14,769 nucleotides of DNA, taken from JAABYT01 sp041581935 (GTDB taxonomy: Bacteria > Pseudomonadota > Gammaproteobacteria > HK1). Within the stretch, counting starts at the first letter, position 1; each line of letters starts with the position of its first letter. Below are positions 1-6,278 of the stretch, piece by piece. The DNA lies in contig JBFICP010000063.1 of assembly GCA_041581935.1 (NCBI GenBank), positions 1 to 14,769 on the forward strand, written 5' to 3'. The notes beneath the pieces were generated by a model. It saw only the letters and a list, made by a program, of their open reading frames with translations, did no database searches and was not told the DNA's origin. The translations under genes and the position numbers were made by a program.

Positions 1-466
1 CCCGTCCGTCGGAGAGCTTGCGGTCGAGAATCGCCAGCGCCTTGTCGAGAGCCGGACGAAAGAACGAGACGATTTCCGGATTGGGCGCGTAAGCCAGCGG
101 AGAGCGCGTCGCGTGCACTATCCGCGCCACGGGCTGAAGCACCCTCAGCTCGACGATGCGCTCGAGCTCCCGGACCCGGGCCCGCTCCAACGGCTCGTGG
201 CCGATCATCGGGGGCTCGGGTTGACACTCTTCGAGATACTCGATGATTGCCAGCGACTCGCTGAGAAAGGTGCCATCCGCAAGCTCCAGCACGGGTACCT
301 GTGCGAACGGATTTCGCCCCAGGTGCTCTTGCGTGCTCTGCTGCCCCTTCACGAGGTTCATCCAAACCTCGGTCAGTTCGAACTGCGCGCCGCCAGCGAG
401 CTTCTCCGCGACATAAAGGCGCACCTTCGTCGGATTGGGTGCGATCGGCGCCACGAACAGCTTCAT
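1..466 (-). CDS. Glutathione S-transferase family protein (C-terminus off the left edge)
   Basis: The first 155 residues of a cytosolic GST are visible; the protein continues beyond the window edge. It starts with a typical thioredoxin-fold strand (MKLFVAPIAPNPTKVRLYV). A cis-proline segment, FAQVPVLEL, follows, and then the glutathione-binding acidic/serine motif in LSESLAIIEYLEE. After about residue 85 the helical C-terminal domain begins. GSTs conjugate or reduce electrophiles, or isomerise metabolites, using glutathione in the cytoplasm. No particular subclass is certain from the visible part; isomerase-type GSTs are also possible. Its ATG overlaps the TGA of the upstream HAD gene in an ATGA arrangement, so the two are probably translationally coupled. 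I see no separate promoter. The family call is firm; the substrate is unknown. Confidence 0.88.
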   Translation of the reverse strand, partial: MKLFVAPIAPNPTKVRLYVAEKLAGGAQFELTEVWMNLVKGQQSTQEHLGRNPFAQVPVLELADGTFLSESLAIIEYLEECQPEPPMIGHEPLERARVRELERIVELRVLQPVARIVHATRSPLAYAPNPEIVSFFRPALDKALAILDRKLSDGR

Positions 467-1077
467 TCCAAAAATCTCGCGACGCTTGTCCTGACGTCGT
501 CGAAGTTGCGAACGTGGACCGCAGACATTCCGATCTTGCTAGCACCGGCGACATTTTCCTCGGTGTCGTCGAAGAACATGATGCTCTCCGGTTTCATTCC
601 GATGGAATCCGTGACATGTCGAAAAGCCGCCGCATCCGGTTTTCGCAAACCCAGATCGCACGAGACGAAAACGTGGCGGAAAAGTGCGAGCGTTCTCGCG
701 TACTTTCGTGACCAGACTTGGCGATGCATGACATTGGAATTGGAAAACGCATAGATGGGCATCCGCGAGCCAATCGATGCCAACAGATCGAACAGTCCCT
801 CGGGCTCCGGTTGGAATATGGCATTCCACCCGGCCGCGAACTGTTCGTCCGAGAGCGAGATGTCGAAAGTTCTCCTCAGGGCATCAAAGTACTCCGTGGC
901 CTCGATTTCTCCACGTTCGTGTCGCTCATACCATTCATCGGGACGATAGCGAGACATCAGTGCGTCGGCCGGCATGCCGGCGCAATCCGCCCAGTGCGCG
1001 AACGCATTATCGAAATCGATGCCGAAGACGACTCCTCCGAGGTCGAATAACAGTGCCTCTGTACTCGAAACCAGCAT
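463..1077 (-). CDS. HAD-IA family hydrolase, YihX-like phosphatase
   Basis: A 204-residue HAD phosphatase with all four motifs. Motif I is FDLGGVVFGIDFD with nucleophile Asp12. The usual second Asp (D+2) is Gly14, a variation shared by the YihX/glucose-1-phosphate phosphatase branch. Motif II is the Ser in AFSNSN (Ser112), motif III is Lys146 in GLRKPD, and motif IV is Asp170-Asp171 in FFDDTEENV. A helical cap lies between motifs I and II. The family dephosphorylates small phosphometabolites in the cytoplasm with Mg2+. The substrate cannot be read here; sugar phosphates are the nearest precedent. The gene is divergent from the MFS gene across only 42 bp and overlaps the downstream GST by 4 bp, so HAD and GST probably form a two-gene operon. 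Confidence 0.9.
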   Translation of the reverse strand: MLVSSTEALLFDLGGVVFGIDFDNAFAHWADCAGMPADALMSRYRPDEWYERHERGEIEATEYFDALRRTFDISLSDEQFAAGWNAIFQPEPEGLFDLLASIGSRMPIYAFSNSNVMHRQVWSRKYARTLALFRHVFVSCDLGLRKPDAAAFRHVTDSIGMKPESIMFFDDTEENVAGASKIGMSAVHVRNFDDVRTSVARFLE

Positions 1078-1119
1078 TGCACTATTTTCAGGGACTCACC
1101 GCTAACCGGGTATGACGAC

Positions 1120-2343
1120 TTGCTGCAGCTTATCAGCCGGCTGACCGGCGTGCACTGGCGCGAGCAGGGTCCGGCGTTTCTCGTCGCGCTCGGCCACGGC
1201 GGCACCCATTGGATAGCCGCGTTCTTTTATTTACTGCTTCCGTTTATCACCAAGGATCTCGGCCTCAGTTATACCGAGGCTGGTTTGCTGGTGGCGGTAT
1301 TTCATTTGAGCTCGCTGCTCGCGAACTTCGGAAGCGGCCTCATGGTAGACGTCACCGGTCGCCGGGTATTGTTCCAGGTGGCCTCACTGCTGATCGGTGC
1401 GGGTGCATTGTTTGCGTTCGGTGCCGCCGAGCAGCTCGTCGTGCTGGCGATTCTGGTGACCCTGATCGGTGCGTCGAACAATCTGTGGCATCCGCCGGCC
1501 ATTGCGTATCTGTCGGAATTCTATCCGGGCAATCGTGGATATGCGCTATCGATTCACGCGCTCGGCGCCAACCTCGGTGACACCCTGGCTCCGCTGGCGG
1601 CGGGCTCGCTGCTGGCGGCCCTCAGCTGGCAGGGCGCGGCGGTCACCGGAGCGGCGCCGGTGGTGGTGGTCGCGGCGCTCATCGGGGTGCGGCTGCTGGC
1701 CCGGGACAACCACGCGCTCGCCACGAGCCGCAGCGCGCTCGGCTTCTCGGAGTATCTGCTCGGCCTCAAGCGGATCGTCCGCGACCGCATGGTGCTCGGT
1801 CTGTGCCTCATGGCCGGGTTTCGCAGCATGGCTCAGAACGGGTTGCTGGTGTTTCTACCACTGTTTCTGGTCAACGAGCTCAATACGGGACCCATCTGGA
1901 TGGGAGTCGCCATGATGGCGATGCAGATGGGCGGCGTTATCGCGGCACCGATCGCGGGAACCTGGTCGGACCGCATCGGCCGCCGGCCAGTGGTGCTTTC
2001 CGGCCTGACGATTACCACCATCGTCATCGCGGCCATCACTCTGATCCAAAACGACATCGTTCTGATCGGTGCCGTCTCGGTGCTCGGCTTTGCGCTATTC
2101 GCCGTGCGGCCCGTCGTGCACAGCTGGATGATGGATCTCGCGCCGGCGAGTCTTTCCGGCAGTGCAACGAGCCTGCTCTTCGGCACCCAGGCACTGCTTT
2201 CGGCGCTCGTGCCGCCCGTCGGCGGGCTGATAGCCGACACCCATGGACTTCCCGCGGTATTCTATTTTCTCGCGGCAACCATGCTGGTGGCGAACCTGCT
2301 CGTGTATCTGCTGCCACATCAGGAACTGCGGCGTGGCGAGTGA
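1120..2343 (+). CDS. MFS permease, fosmidomycin-resistance (Fsr)-like
   Basis: A 407-residue major facilitator with about 12 hydrophobic helices. The opening segment (GHGGTHWIAAFFYLLLPF, then LGLSYTEAGLL) resembles the Fsr branch of MFS transporters. The loop between TM2 and TM3 carries motif A as GLMVDVTGRR (about residues 73-83). Its pseudo-repeat, GTWSDRIGRR, lies near residue 281 between TM8 and TM9. Members export or import small molecules using the proton gradient across the inner membrane; the substrate is not predictable. The start is weak: the longest form uses TTG at 1120, with no good Shine-Dalgarno. Nearby GTG or CTG codons (for example GTG at 1150) are alternatives. The ATG at 1112 is out of frame and soon hits a stop. 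The gene ends 51 bp before the GstB-like gene on the same strand. Confidence 0.9.
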   Translation: MLQLISRLTGVHWREQGPAFLVALGHGGTHWIAAFFYLLLPFITKDLGLSYTEAGLLVAVFHLSSLLANFGSGLMVDVTGRRVLFQVASLLIGAGALFAFGAAEQLVVLAILVTLIGASNNLWHPPAIAYLSEFYPGNRGYALSIHALGANLGDTLAPLAAGSLLAALSWQGAAVTGAAPVVVVAALIGVRLLARDNHALATSRSALGFSEYLLGLKRIVRDRMVLGLCLMAGFRSMAQNGLLVFLPLFLVNELNTGPIWMGVAMMAMQMGGVIAAPIAGTWSDRIGRRPVVLSGLTITTIVIAAITLIQNDIVLIGAVSVLGFALFAVRPVVHSWMMDLAPASLSGSATSLLFGTQALLSALVPPVGGLIADTHGLPAVFYFLAATMLVANLLVYLLPHQELRRGE

Positions 2344-2351
2344 AGATTCTG

Positions 2352-2360
2352 TGTTATAAA
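2352..2360 (+). promoter_or_regulatory. Extended -10 promoter candidate for the GstB-like gene
   Basis: TGTTATAAA is a close match to an extended -10 box (TGn + TATAAA). It lies in the 51-bp gap after the MFS stop, 34 bp before the GST ATG. No clear -35 box is visible 17 bp upstream, which is tolerated for extended -10 promoters. Predicted from sequence only. Confidence 0.4.
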
Positions 2361-2394
2361 AGGGCGCCTGCGGACTCATCAACGGAATACGGTC

Positions 2395-3015
2395 ATGCTC
2401 AAGATCTGGGGTCGACTCAACTCAATTAATGTCATGAAGGTCATGTGGTGCGTCGAAGAGATCGGTATCGAGCATGAGCGTGTCGATGCCGGCATGCAGC
2501 ACGGCGTCGTCGGTGAAGACTTCTATGCGCGGCTCAATCCGAATCGTAGGGTGCCAACGATCGAAGACGACGGTCTTGTGCTATGGGAGTCCAACGTCAT
2601 CGTGCGCTATCTCTGCGCAAGATATGCTGCGGGAACTCTCAGTCCGGAGGATCCCGGCGAGCGCGCCCTCGCCGATCAATGGATGGACTGGCAACAAACC
2701 ACCGTGCATGCCGATATCACATTCATATTCTGGGCGGTGGTGCGGGATTTGAAGGAGAATCAGGATCCGGAGAAGCTCGCCGCGGCCGCGGGACGTCTCG
2801 GGAAAAACTGGAACCTCGTCGACCAGCACCTCGCGGACCGCAAGTTTGTGTGCGGAGATTACCTGACCATGGGCGATATTCCGCTCGGAACCGCGGCCTG
2901 GCGTTGGTACAACATGGAAACGGAGCGTCCGGTGCTCGCCAATGTCGAGGCGTGGCACGAGCGGCTAAAGGAGCGTCCCGGATTTCAAAAGTACATCATG
3001 CAGCCGTTGACCTGA
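2395..3015 (+). CDS. Glutathione S-transferase, GstB-like
   Basis: A full-length 206-residue GST closely resembling E. coli GstB. The N-terminal thioredoxin fold begins LKIWGRLNSINVMKVMW; the Asn9-Ser10-x-Asn12-Val motif supplies the glutathione-thiol contact in this branch. Val53-Pro54 (RRVPTI) is the cis-Pro, and Glu65-Ser66 in LWESNVIVRYL binds the glutathione gamma-glutamyl end. The all-helical C-terminal domain includes WMDWQQTT (from about residue 99) and a GDYLTMGDIPLG N-capping-box region near residues 157-168. GstB-type enzymes act on electrophilic or haloacetate-like substrates in the cytoplasm (family knowledge; the substrate here is unproven). A candidate extended -10 box lies 34 bp upstream. 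The Shine-Dalgarno (ACGGAA) is weak. The gene converges on the lipoprotein gene with a 9-bp gap. Confidence 0.93.
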   Translation: MLKIWGRLNSINVMKVMWCVEEIGIEHERVDAGMQHGVVGEDFYARLNPNRRVPTIEDDGLVLWESNVIVRYLCARYAAGTLSPEDPGERALADQWMDWQQTTVHADITFIFWAVVRDLKENQDPEKLAAAAGRLGKNWNLVDQHLADRKFVCGDYLTMGDIPLGTAAWRWYNMETERPVLANVEAWHERLKERPGFQKYIMQPLT

Positions 3016-3024
3016 TCGGCCGCA

Positions 3025-3471
3025 TCACTCGGACCACACCTTTACGCGATTCGCGCCGACGCGCTCGATGACCTCCTCGAGTAGACGTTCGTATTCCTCC
3101 CGCGCCAATGTCGAGAAATTGTTTCTGCCATCCTCGATGAACCAGACGATGACGCGCGGATCGGATTTTTCGAAAGTATGCCTGATTTTCTCGAGGCGCA
3201 CGCGCACCTCGATCTGTGGATAGGTTACCAGGCGAAACCGCTGCTCGTCGGTTTCGGCGCTGCGCTTCTCGTAGACCTTGATTCCACTGTCGTAGTCCTC
3301 GAACTGAACGCGTTTGAATCCTCGCGCGCGCAGATAATCGTGAATCTGACCGGGGGTATACTGGATGCTGTACGGACTCACTGCCACGGTGAAGGTCTTG
3401 GTCGCGCGCGTCGCACAGGCGGCAAGGACGAGCATAAACACGACAATGGTGCCGATGATCACTTGGCGCAT
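3025..3471 (-). CDS. Small lipoprotein of unknown function
   Basis: A 148-residue protein with a lipoprotein signal: MRQ, a hydrophobic stretch VIIGTIVVFMLV, and the lipobox Leu16-Ala17-Ala18-Cys19. The residue after Cys19 is Ala, not Asp, which favours the outer membrane by the Lol +2 rule. The mature part of about 130 residues looks alpha/beta and charged. It has IHDYLRARGFKRVQFEDY, then a strand-rich middle (FRLVTYPQIEVRVRLEKI), and ends in a helix near EYERLLEEVIERVGANRV. I do not recognise a family. The ATG is preceded by an excellent Shine-Dalgarno (GGGAGGAGGG, 3481-3490), which fixes the start. It is transcribed divergently from the amidase operon. Its function is unknown; the reading frame and lipidation are well supported. 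Confidence 0.85.
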   Translation of the reverse strand: MRQVIIGTIVVFMLVLAACATRATKTFTVAVSPYSIQYTPGQIHDYLRARGFKRVQFEDYDSGIKVYEKRSAETDEQRFRLVTYPQIEVRVRLEKIRHTFEKSDPRVIVWFIEDGRNNFSTLAREEYERLLEEVIERVGANRVKVWSE

Positions 3472-3502
3472 ACGACAAATCCCTCCTCCCGGTTACTATA
3501 CA
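3472..3502. promoter_or_regulatory. Divergent promoter region between lipoprotein and amidase operon, with strong lipoprotein RBS
   Basis: The 62-bp gap at 3472-3533 must serve two divergent units. On the minus strand, AGGAGG (3482-3487) is the lipoprotein Shine-Dalgarno and TATAGT (3495-3500) matches a -10 box at 5 of 6 positions, though it would give a leader of only about 17 nt. On the plus strand, ACGACA (3472-3477) and TACTAT (3494-3499) are 16 bp apart and match -35 and -10 at 4 of 6 each. The two -10 candidates overlap, so polymerase could bind in only one direction at a time. Predicted from sequence only. Confidence 0.3.
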
Positions 3503-3533
3503 CAATCCGCTTCCATGAGCTGAATTCTCAATC

Positions 3534-4865
3534 GTGACGGCAAAGCCAATGCAATCACCGCTCCATGAGCTGTCGGCAACGAGCATGGCGGCCGCCATCG
3601 CAAGCGGCGAAACGACTTGCGTTGCCCTGACCGGAGCGTGTCTCGAGCGCATTCAGGACCGGGATGCGCTGGTCAGCGCGTGGGTGCACGTGGATGCGAA
3701 AGGTGCGCTGGCAGCCGCCCGCGACGCCGATGCTGCCCGCGACGCGGGCCGGCGCCTCGGGCCGCTGCACGGCGTGCCGCTCGGCATCAAGGACATCTTC
3801 GATACCGCCGACATGCCCACCGAGTGTGGCAGCGAGCTGTACCGAAACCGGCAGCCGCGCGATGACGCCGCGGTGGTATCGCTGCTGCGCGGCGCAGGCG
3901 CCATCATTCTCGGCAAGACCGTCACCGCCGAGCTGGCGCTCTCGGCCCCGGGACCGACCAGCAATCCCCTCGACCCACGACGCACGCCCGGTGGCTCGTC
4001 GAGCGGATCCGCCGCTGCGGTGGCCGATTGCATGGTGCCGCTGGCGGTCGGCTCGCAGACCACCGGGTCCGTCATCCGCCCGGCTTCATACTGCGGCATC
4101 TTCGGATTCAAACCGAGCTTCGACGCCATCCCCACCGCCGGCATGCACATCCTCGCGCAGGCGCTGGATCACGTCGGCGTGTTCGCGCGCGATCTCGCCG
4201 ACCTTGCGCTCGTCTCGAAGGTTCTGATGCCCACACGGTTCGGCGACGATGTGCACATCGCGACGGGTGCGCACCCGCCGCGCATCGGGCTCGTGCGCGC
4301 GCCGGTATGGAACGAGGCGAGTGTCGATGCACGCACCCAATTCGATGCCTGGGCCGCGCGCAACCGGCTTGGTGAAGTCGTCGAGCTCGGCGATTGCTTC
4401 GCCGACGCCGTGGCGTGCCAGCGCGTCATTCTCGATGCCAATCTGGCAGCGAATCTCGGCGCCGACTACGGCAGGCACCCGCATCTCATGCGCGCGGACA
4501 CGCGTTCGCGGGTGCGCAGCGGGCTCACAGTGAGCGCGAGCGCATACATCCATTCCACCGCGCGCGCCGCGCAACAGGGGACGCGTTTGAGCGAAGTGTT
4601 TCGCGACTATGACGCGCTGGTGACTCTGGCGGCGCCGGGCGAGGCGCCGCTCGGCTTGAGCTCGACCGGCAACGCGGTGTTCTCCGCCATCTGGACCCTG
4701 CTCGGCGTCCCCACCGTGACCTTGCCACTGCTCGAAGGCGTGAACGGCTTGCCAATCGGTGTTCAGGTGATCGGTGCGCGAGATGCGGACGCGGAGCTGC
4801 TCGGCGTCGCCGCGCGGATAATGGACATGTCGGCAACGACCCGGCGACGAAGCCACGGCGAGTGA
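3534..4865 (+). CDS. Amidase signature (AS) family amidase
   Basis: A 443-residue amidase-signature enzyme, full length for the family. It hydrolyses a C-N amide bond to a carboxylate and ammonia or an amine. The Ser-cisSer-Lys triad is visible: Lys86 in GIKD, cis-Ser155 in PGGSSSGSAAAV, and nucleophile Ser179 in QTTGSVIRPAS. The 24-residue spacing between the two serines equals that in FAAH. The consensus DTGGSIRxPA is altered to QTTGSVIRPA, which marks a diverged subgroup. The cytoplasmic substrate is unknown; GatA is unlikely because gatB and gatC are absent. The start is GTG at 3534; ATG at 3549 (residue 6) is an alternative, and neither has a strong RBS. It heads the long plus-strand cluster and its TGA overlaps the next ATG by one base. 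Confidence 0.9.
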   Translation: MTAKPMQSPLHELSATSMAAAIASGETTCVALTGACLERIQDRDALVSAWVHVDAKGALAAARDADAARDAGRRLGPLHGVPLGIKDIFDTADMPTECGSELYRNRQPRDDAAVVSLLRGAGAIILGKTVTAELALSAPGPTSNPLDPRRTPGGSSSGSAAAVADCMVPLAVGSQTTGSVIRPASYCGIFGFKPSFDAIPTAGMHILAQALDHVGVFARDLADLALVSKVLMPTRFGDDVHIATGAHPPRIGLVRAPVWNEASVDARTQFDAWAARNRLGEVVELGDCFADAVACQRVILDANLAANLGADYGRHPHLMRADTRSRVRSGLTVSASAYIHSTARAAQQGTRLSEVFRDYDALVTLAAPGEAPLGLSSTGNAVFSAIWTLLGVPTVTLPLLEGVNGLPIGVQVIGARDADAELLGVAARIMDMSATTRRRSHGE

Positions 4866-5845
4866 TGACGAGCGCGAACTCCAAGCGCCTGGTCTATCCG
4901 GATGCGAACCGGCAGATCGCTGCGCTCATCAGCGGAGCGCGCCTCGCGCGGATTGAAGAGATCGGATCGCTCGCGGTGCATATCGGTCAACCGGAAAGCC
5001 ACTCGCAGTTCATCGAGCGTATCGGCGACGCCGACGCCATGCTGCTCGGCTGGGGGCTTCCCGTCGACGTCATGCGCGCCGCACCGAATCTCGAGCTCAT
5101 CGCCTTCGTCGGCATCGGCGCCGGCAATTTCGTCGATCTGGACGCCGCGGTGGAGCGCGGCATTACCGTCTGCAACGCCCCGGGCTACGCCGACGACACG
5201 GTCGCCGAGCACGCGCTGGCCATGATGCTTGCGGTCGCCAGACATCTGGGCCGCCTGGATCGCGATCTGCGTGCCGGTCGTTGGAATCAGTCGTTGCCGG
5301 GATTGGAGCTTCGCGGCAGGCAACTCGGCCTGGTGGGATTCGGCGGCATCGGCGCGCGCGTCGCCAATCTCGCCCGCGGTATCGGCATGCGCGTGCGCGC
5401 GTGGACCCGTCGTCCGAGTCTCGAACGGGCTGGTCGACACGCGATCGAGTTCACCGATCTCGAGACCATTTTGCGCGAAAGCGACGTCATCTCGGTGCAC
5501 GCGGCGCTTGCACCGGAAACCCGACACCTTCTCGACAAGGCGGCCCTCGATCTCACGAAGCCCGGTGTCATCATCATCAACACGGCCCGCGGCGAAATCG
5601 TCGACGAGGACGCGTTACTTGCCGGCCTGCGCAGCGGACACATCGCCGCCGCCGGTCTCGACGTCTACCAAGAAGAACCGCTTCCTACCGGGCACCCGTT
5701 CGCGGCGCTGGACAACGTGCTGCTCAGTCCACACGTCGCCTTCAATACCCCCGAGGCGACCTGCACGCTGCTCGACATCAGCATCGACAACCTCGTGCAC
5801 TATTATCGCGACGCCGCCATCAACGTCGTCGCTGCTCCAGGATAG
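4865..5845 (+). CDS. D-isomer-specific 2-hydroxyacid dehydrogenase
   Basis: A 326-residue dehydrogenase that interconverts 2-oxoacids and D-2-hydroxyacids, such as glyoxylate or hydroxypyruvate. The N-terminal substrate domain carries FVGIGAGNFVDL near residue 80. The Rossmann domain has LVGFGGIG (Gly158, Gly160, Gly163). Catalytic residues are Arg242 (NTARGEIVDE), Glu271 (QEEPLP) and His290 (SPHVAFNTPEA). The segment after the second strand reads RAWTRR, with no Asp but two arginines. By family knowledge this points to NADP(H) rather than NAD(H) and suits a glyoxylate/hydroxypyruvate-reductase-like role (inference). The start was chosen at ATG 4865, whose A is the last base of the amidase TGA; GTG at 4862 is an in-frame alternative. 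The overlap indicates translational coupling with the amidase, whose product may feed this pathway. Confidence 0.92.
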   Translation: MTSANSKRLVYPDANRQIAALISGARLARIEEIGSLAVHIGQPESHSQFIERIGDADAMLLGWGLPVDVMRAAPNLELIAFVGIGAGNFVDLDAAVERGITVCNAPGYADDTVAEHALAMMLAVARHLGRLDRDLRAGRWNQSLPGLELRGRQLGLVGFGGIGARVANLARGIGMRVRAWTRRPSLERAGRHAIEFTDLETILRESDVISVHAALAPETRHLLDKAALDLTKPGVIIINTARGEIVDEDALLAGLRSGHIAAAGLDVYQEEPLPTGHPFAALDNVLLSPHVAFNTPEATCTLLDISIDNLVHYYRDAAINVVAAPG

Positions 5846-5854
5846 GTGAGCGAA

Positions 5855-5899
5855 ATGGCGCAGGAATTCCCCGAACGACACATTCAGACGGGCCCATGA
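5855..5899 (+). CDS. Possible 14-codon mini-ORF coupling to the TfoX-N gene
   Basis: The 50-bp gap after the dehydrogenase contains an ATG at 5855 with AGGTGAG (5844-5850) as a plausible Shine-Dalgarno. It encodes MAQEFPERHIQTGP, and its TGA overlaps the TfoX-N ATG as ATGA. A GTG at 5846 would add three codons. The TfoX-N start has no Shine-Dalgarno of its own, so this mini-ORF could deliver ribosomes to it. It may equally be chance; no peptide function is implied. Confidence 0.25.
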   Translation: MAQEFPERHIQTGP

Positions 5900-6261
5900 G
5901 CACCGCGGCGAACGAGTTCGTAACCCATGTGCTGGACCTGCTGGAACCGCTCGGACCGGTCAGCGCGAGGCGCATGTTCGGCGGCCACGGTATTTATCTG
6001 GATCGAATGATGTTCGCGCTCGTCGCCGACGACACGCTGTATCTGAAGGTCGACGATGAGACCCGCGGTAAATTCGACTCCGCCGGCCTCGAGCCCTTCC
6101 GTTACACGAAAAAGGGGAAGACCTATCAAATGCCCTATCATGCAGCTCCTGAGGACGCACTCGAGGATGCGCGGCTGCTGCGCGACTGGGCGCGCATGGC
6201 CATCGACGCCGCCATGCGCTCGGCAAGGTCATCGCCGAAGCCATCGACCAAGCGAGGCTGA
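5896..6261 (+). CDS. TfoX N-terminal domain protein
   Basis: A 121-residue protein that is essentially a single TfoX-N domain. The hallmark is RRMFGGHGIYLDRMMFALVADDTLYLKVDDE split over residues 25-55. GLEPFRYTKKGKTYQMPYHAAPEDALED follows, then one closing helix. In E. coli and Haemophilus, TfoX/Sxy helps CRP activate competence genes, but those proteins also carry a TfoX-C domain, which is missing here. Stand-alone TfoX-N proteins are common and uncharacterised, so a competence role should not be assumed. The tail is basic and low-complexity (SARSSPKPSTKRG). The ATG at 5896 lacks an RBS but overlaps a mini-ORF stop. It lies within the catabolic operon, 50 bp after the dehydrogenase and 17 bp before the M20 gene. 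Confidence 0.87.
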   Translation: MSTAANEFVTHVLDLLEPLGPVSARRMFGGHGIYLDRMMFALVADDTLYLKVDDETRGKFDSAGLEPFRYTKKGKTYQMPYHAAPEDALEDARLLRDWARMAIDAAMRSARSSPKPSTKRG

Positions 6262-6270
6262 GGGGGGGGG
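6262..6270 (+). repeat. G9 homopolymer used as the M20 hydrolase ribosome-binding region
   Basis: Nine consecutive G residues directly follow the TGA of the TfoX-N gene and end 8 nt before the ATG at 6279. The purine run GGGGGGGGGAA is the only Shine-Dalgarno-like sequence for the M20 gene. Length changes by slippage would alter RBS spacing without affecting either reading frame. Confidence 0.7.
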
Positions 6271-6278
6271 AATCGATC

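Noticed and set aside
3513..3573. Direct repeat TCCATGAGCTG at about 3512 and 3562
   Set aside because: Only 11 bp long, two copies, one inside the amidase coding region; too short to support an operator.
4086..4856. A 256-codon minus-strand frame inside the amidase gene
   Set aside because: Low-complexity antisense translation opposite a well-supported amidase.
5281..5895. Upstream extension of the TfoX-N reading frame to 326 codons
   Set aside because: The upstream part is an out-of-frame translation of the dehydrogenase. Homology to TfoX-N begins just after the ATG at 5896.
5896..6261. Natural-competence locus inferred from TfoX
   Set aside because: No TfoX-C domain and no com, pil or dprA genes nearby; a lone TfoX-N domain is not enough.
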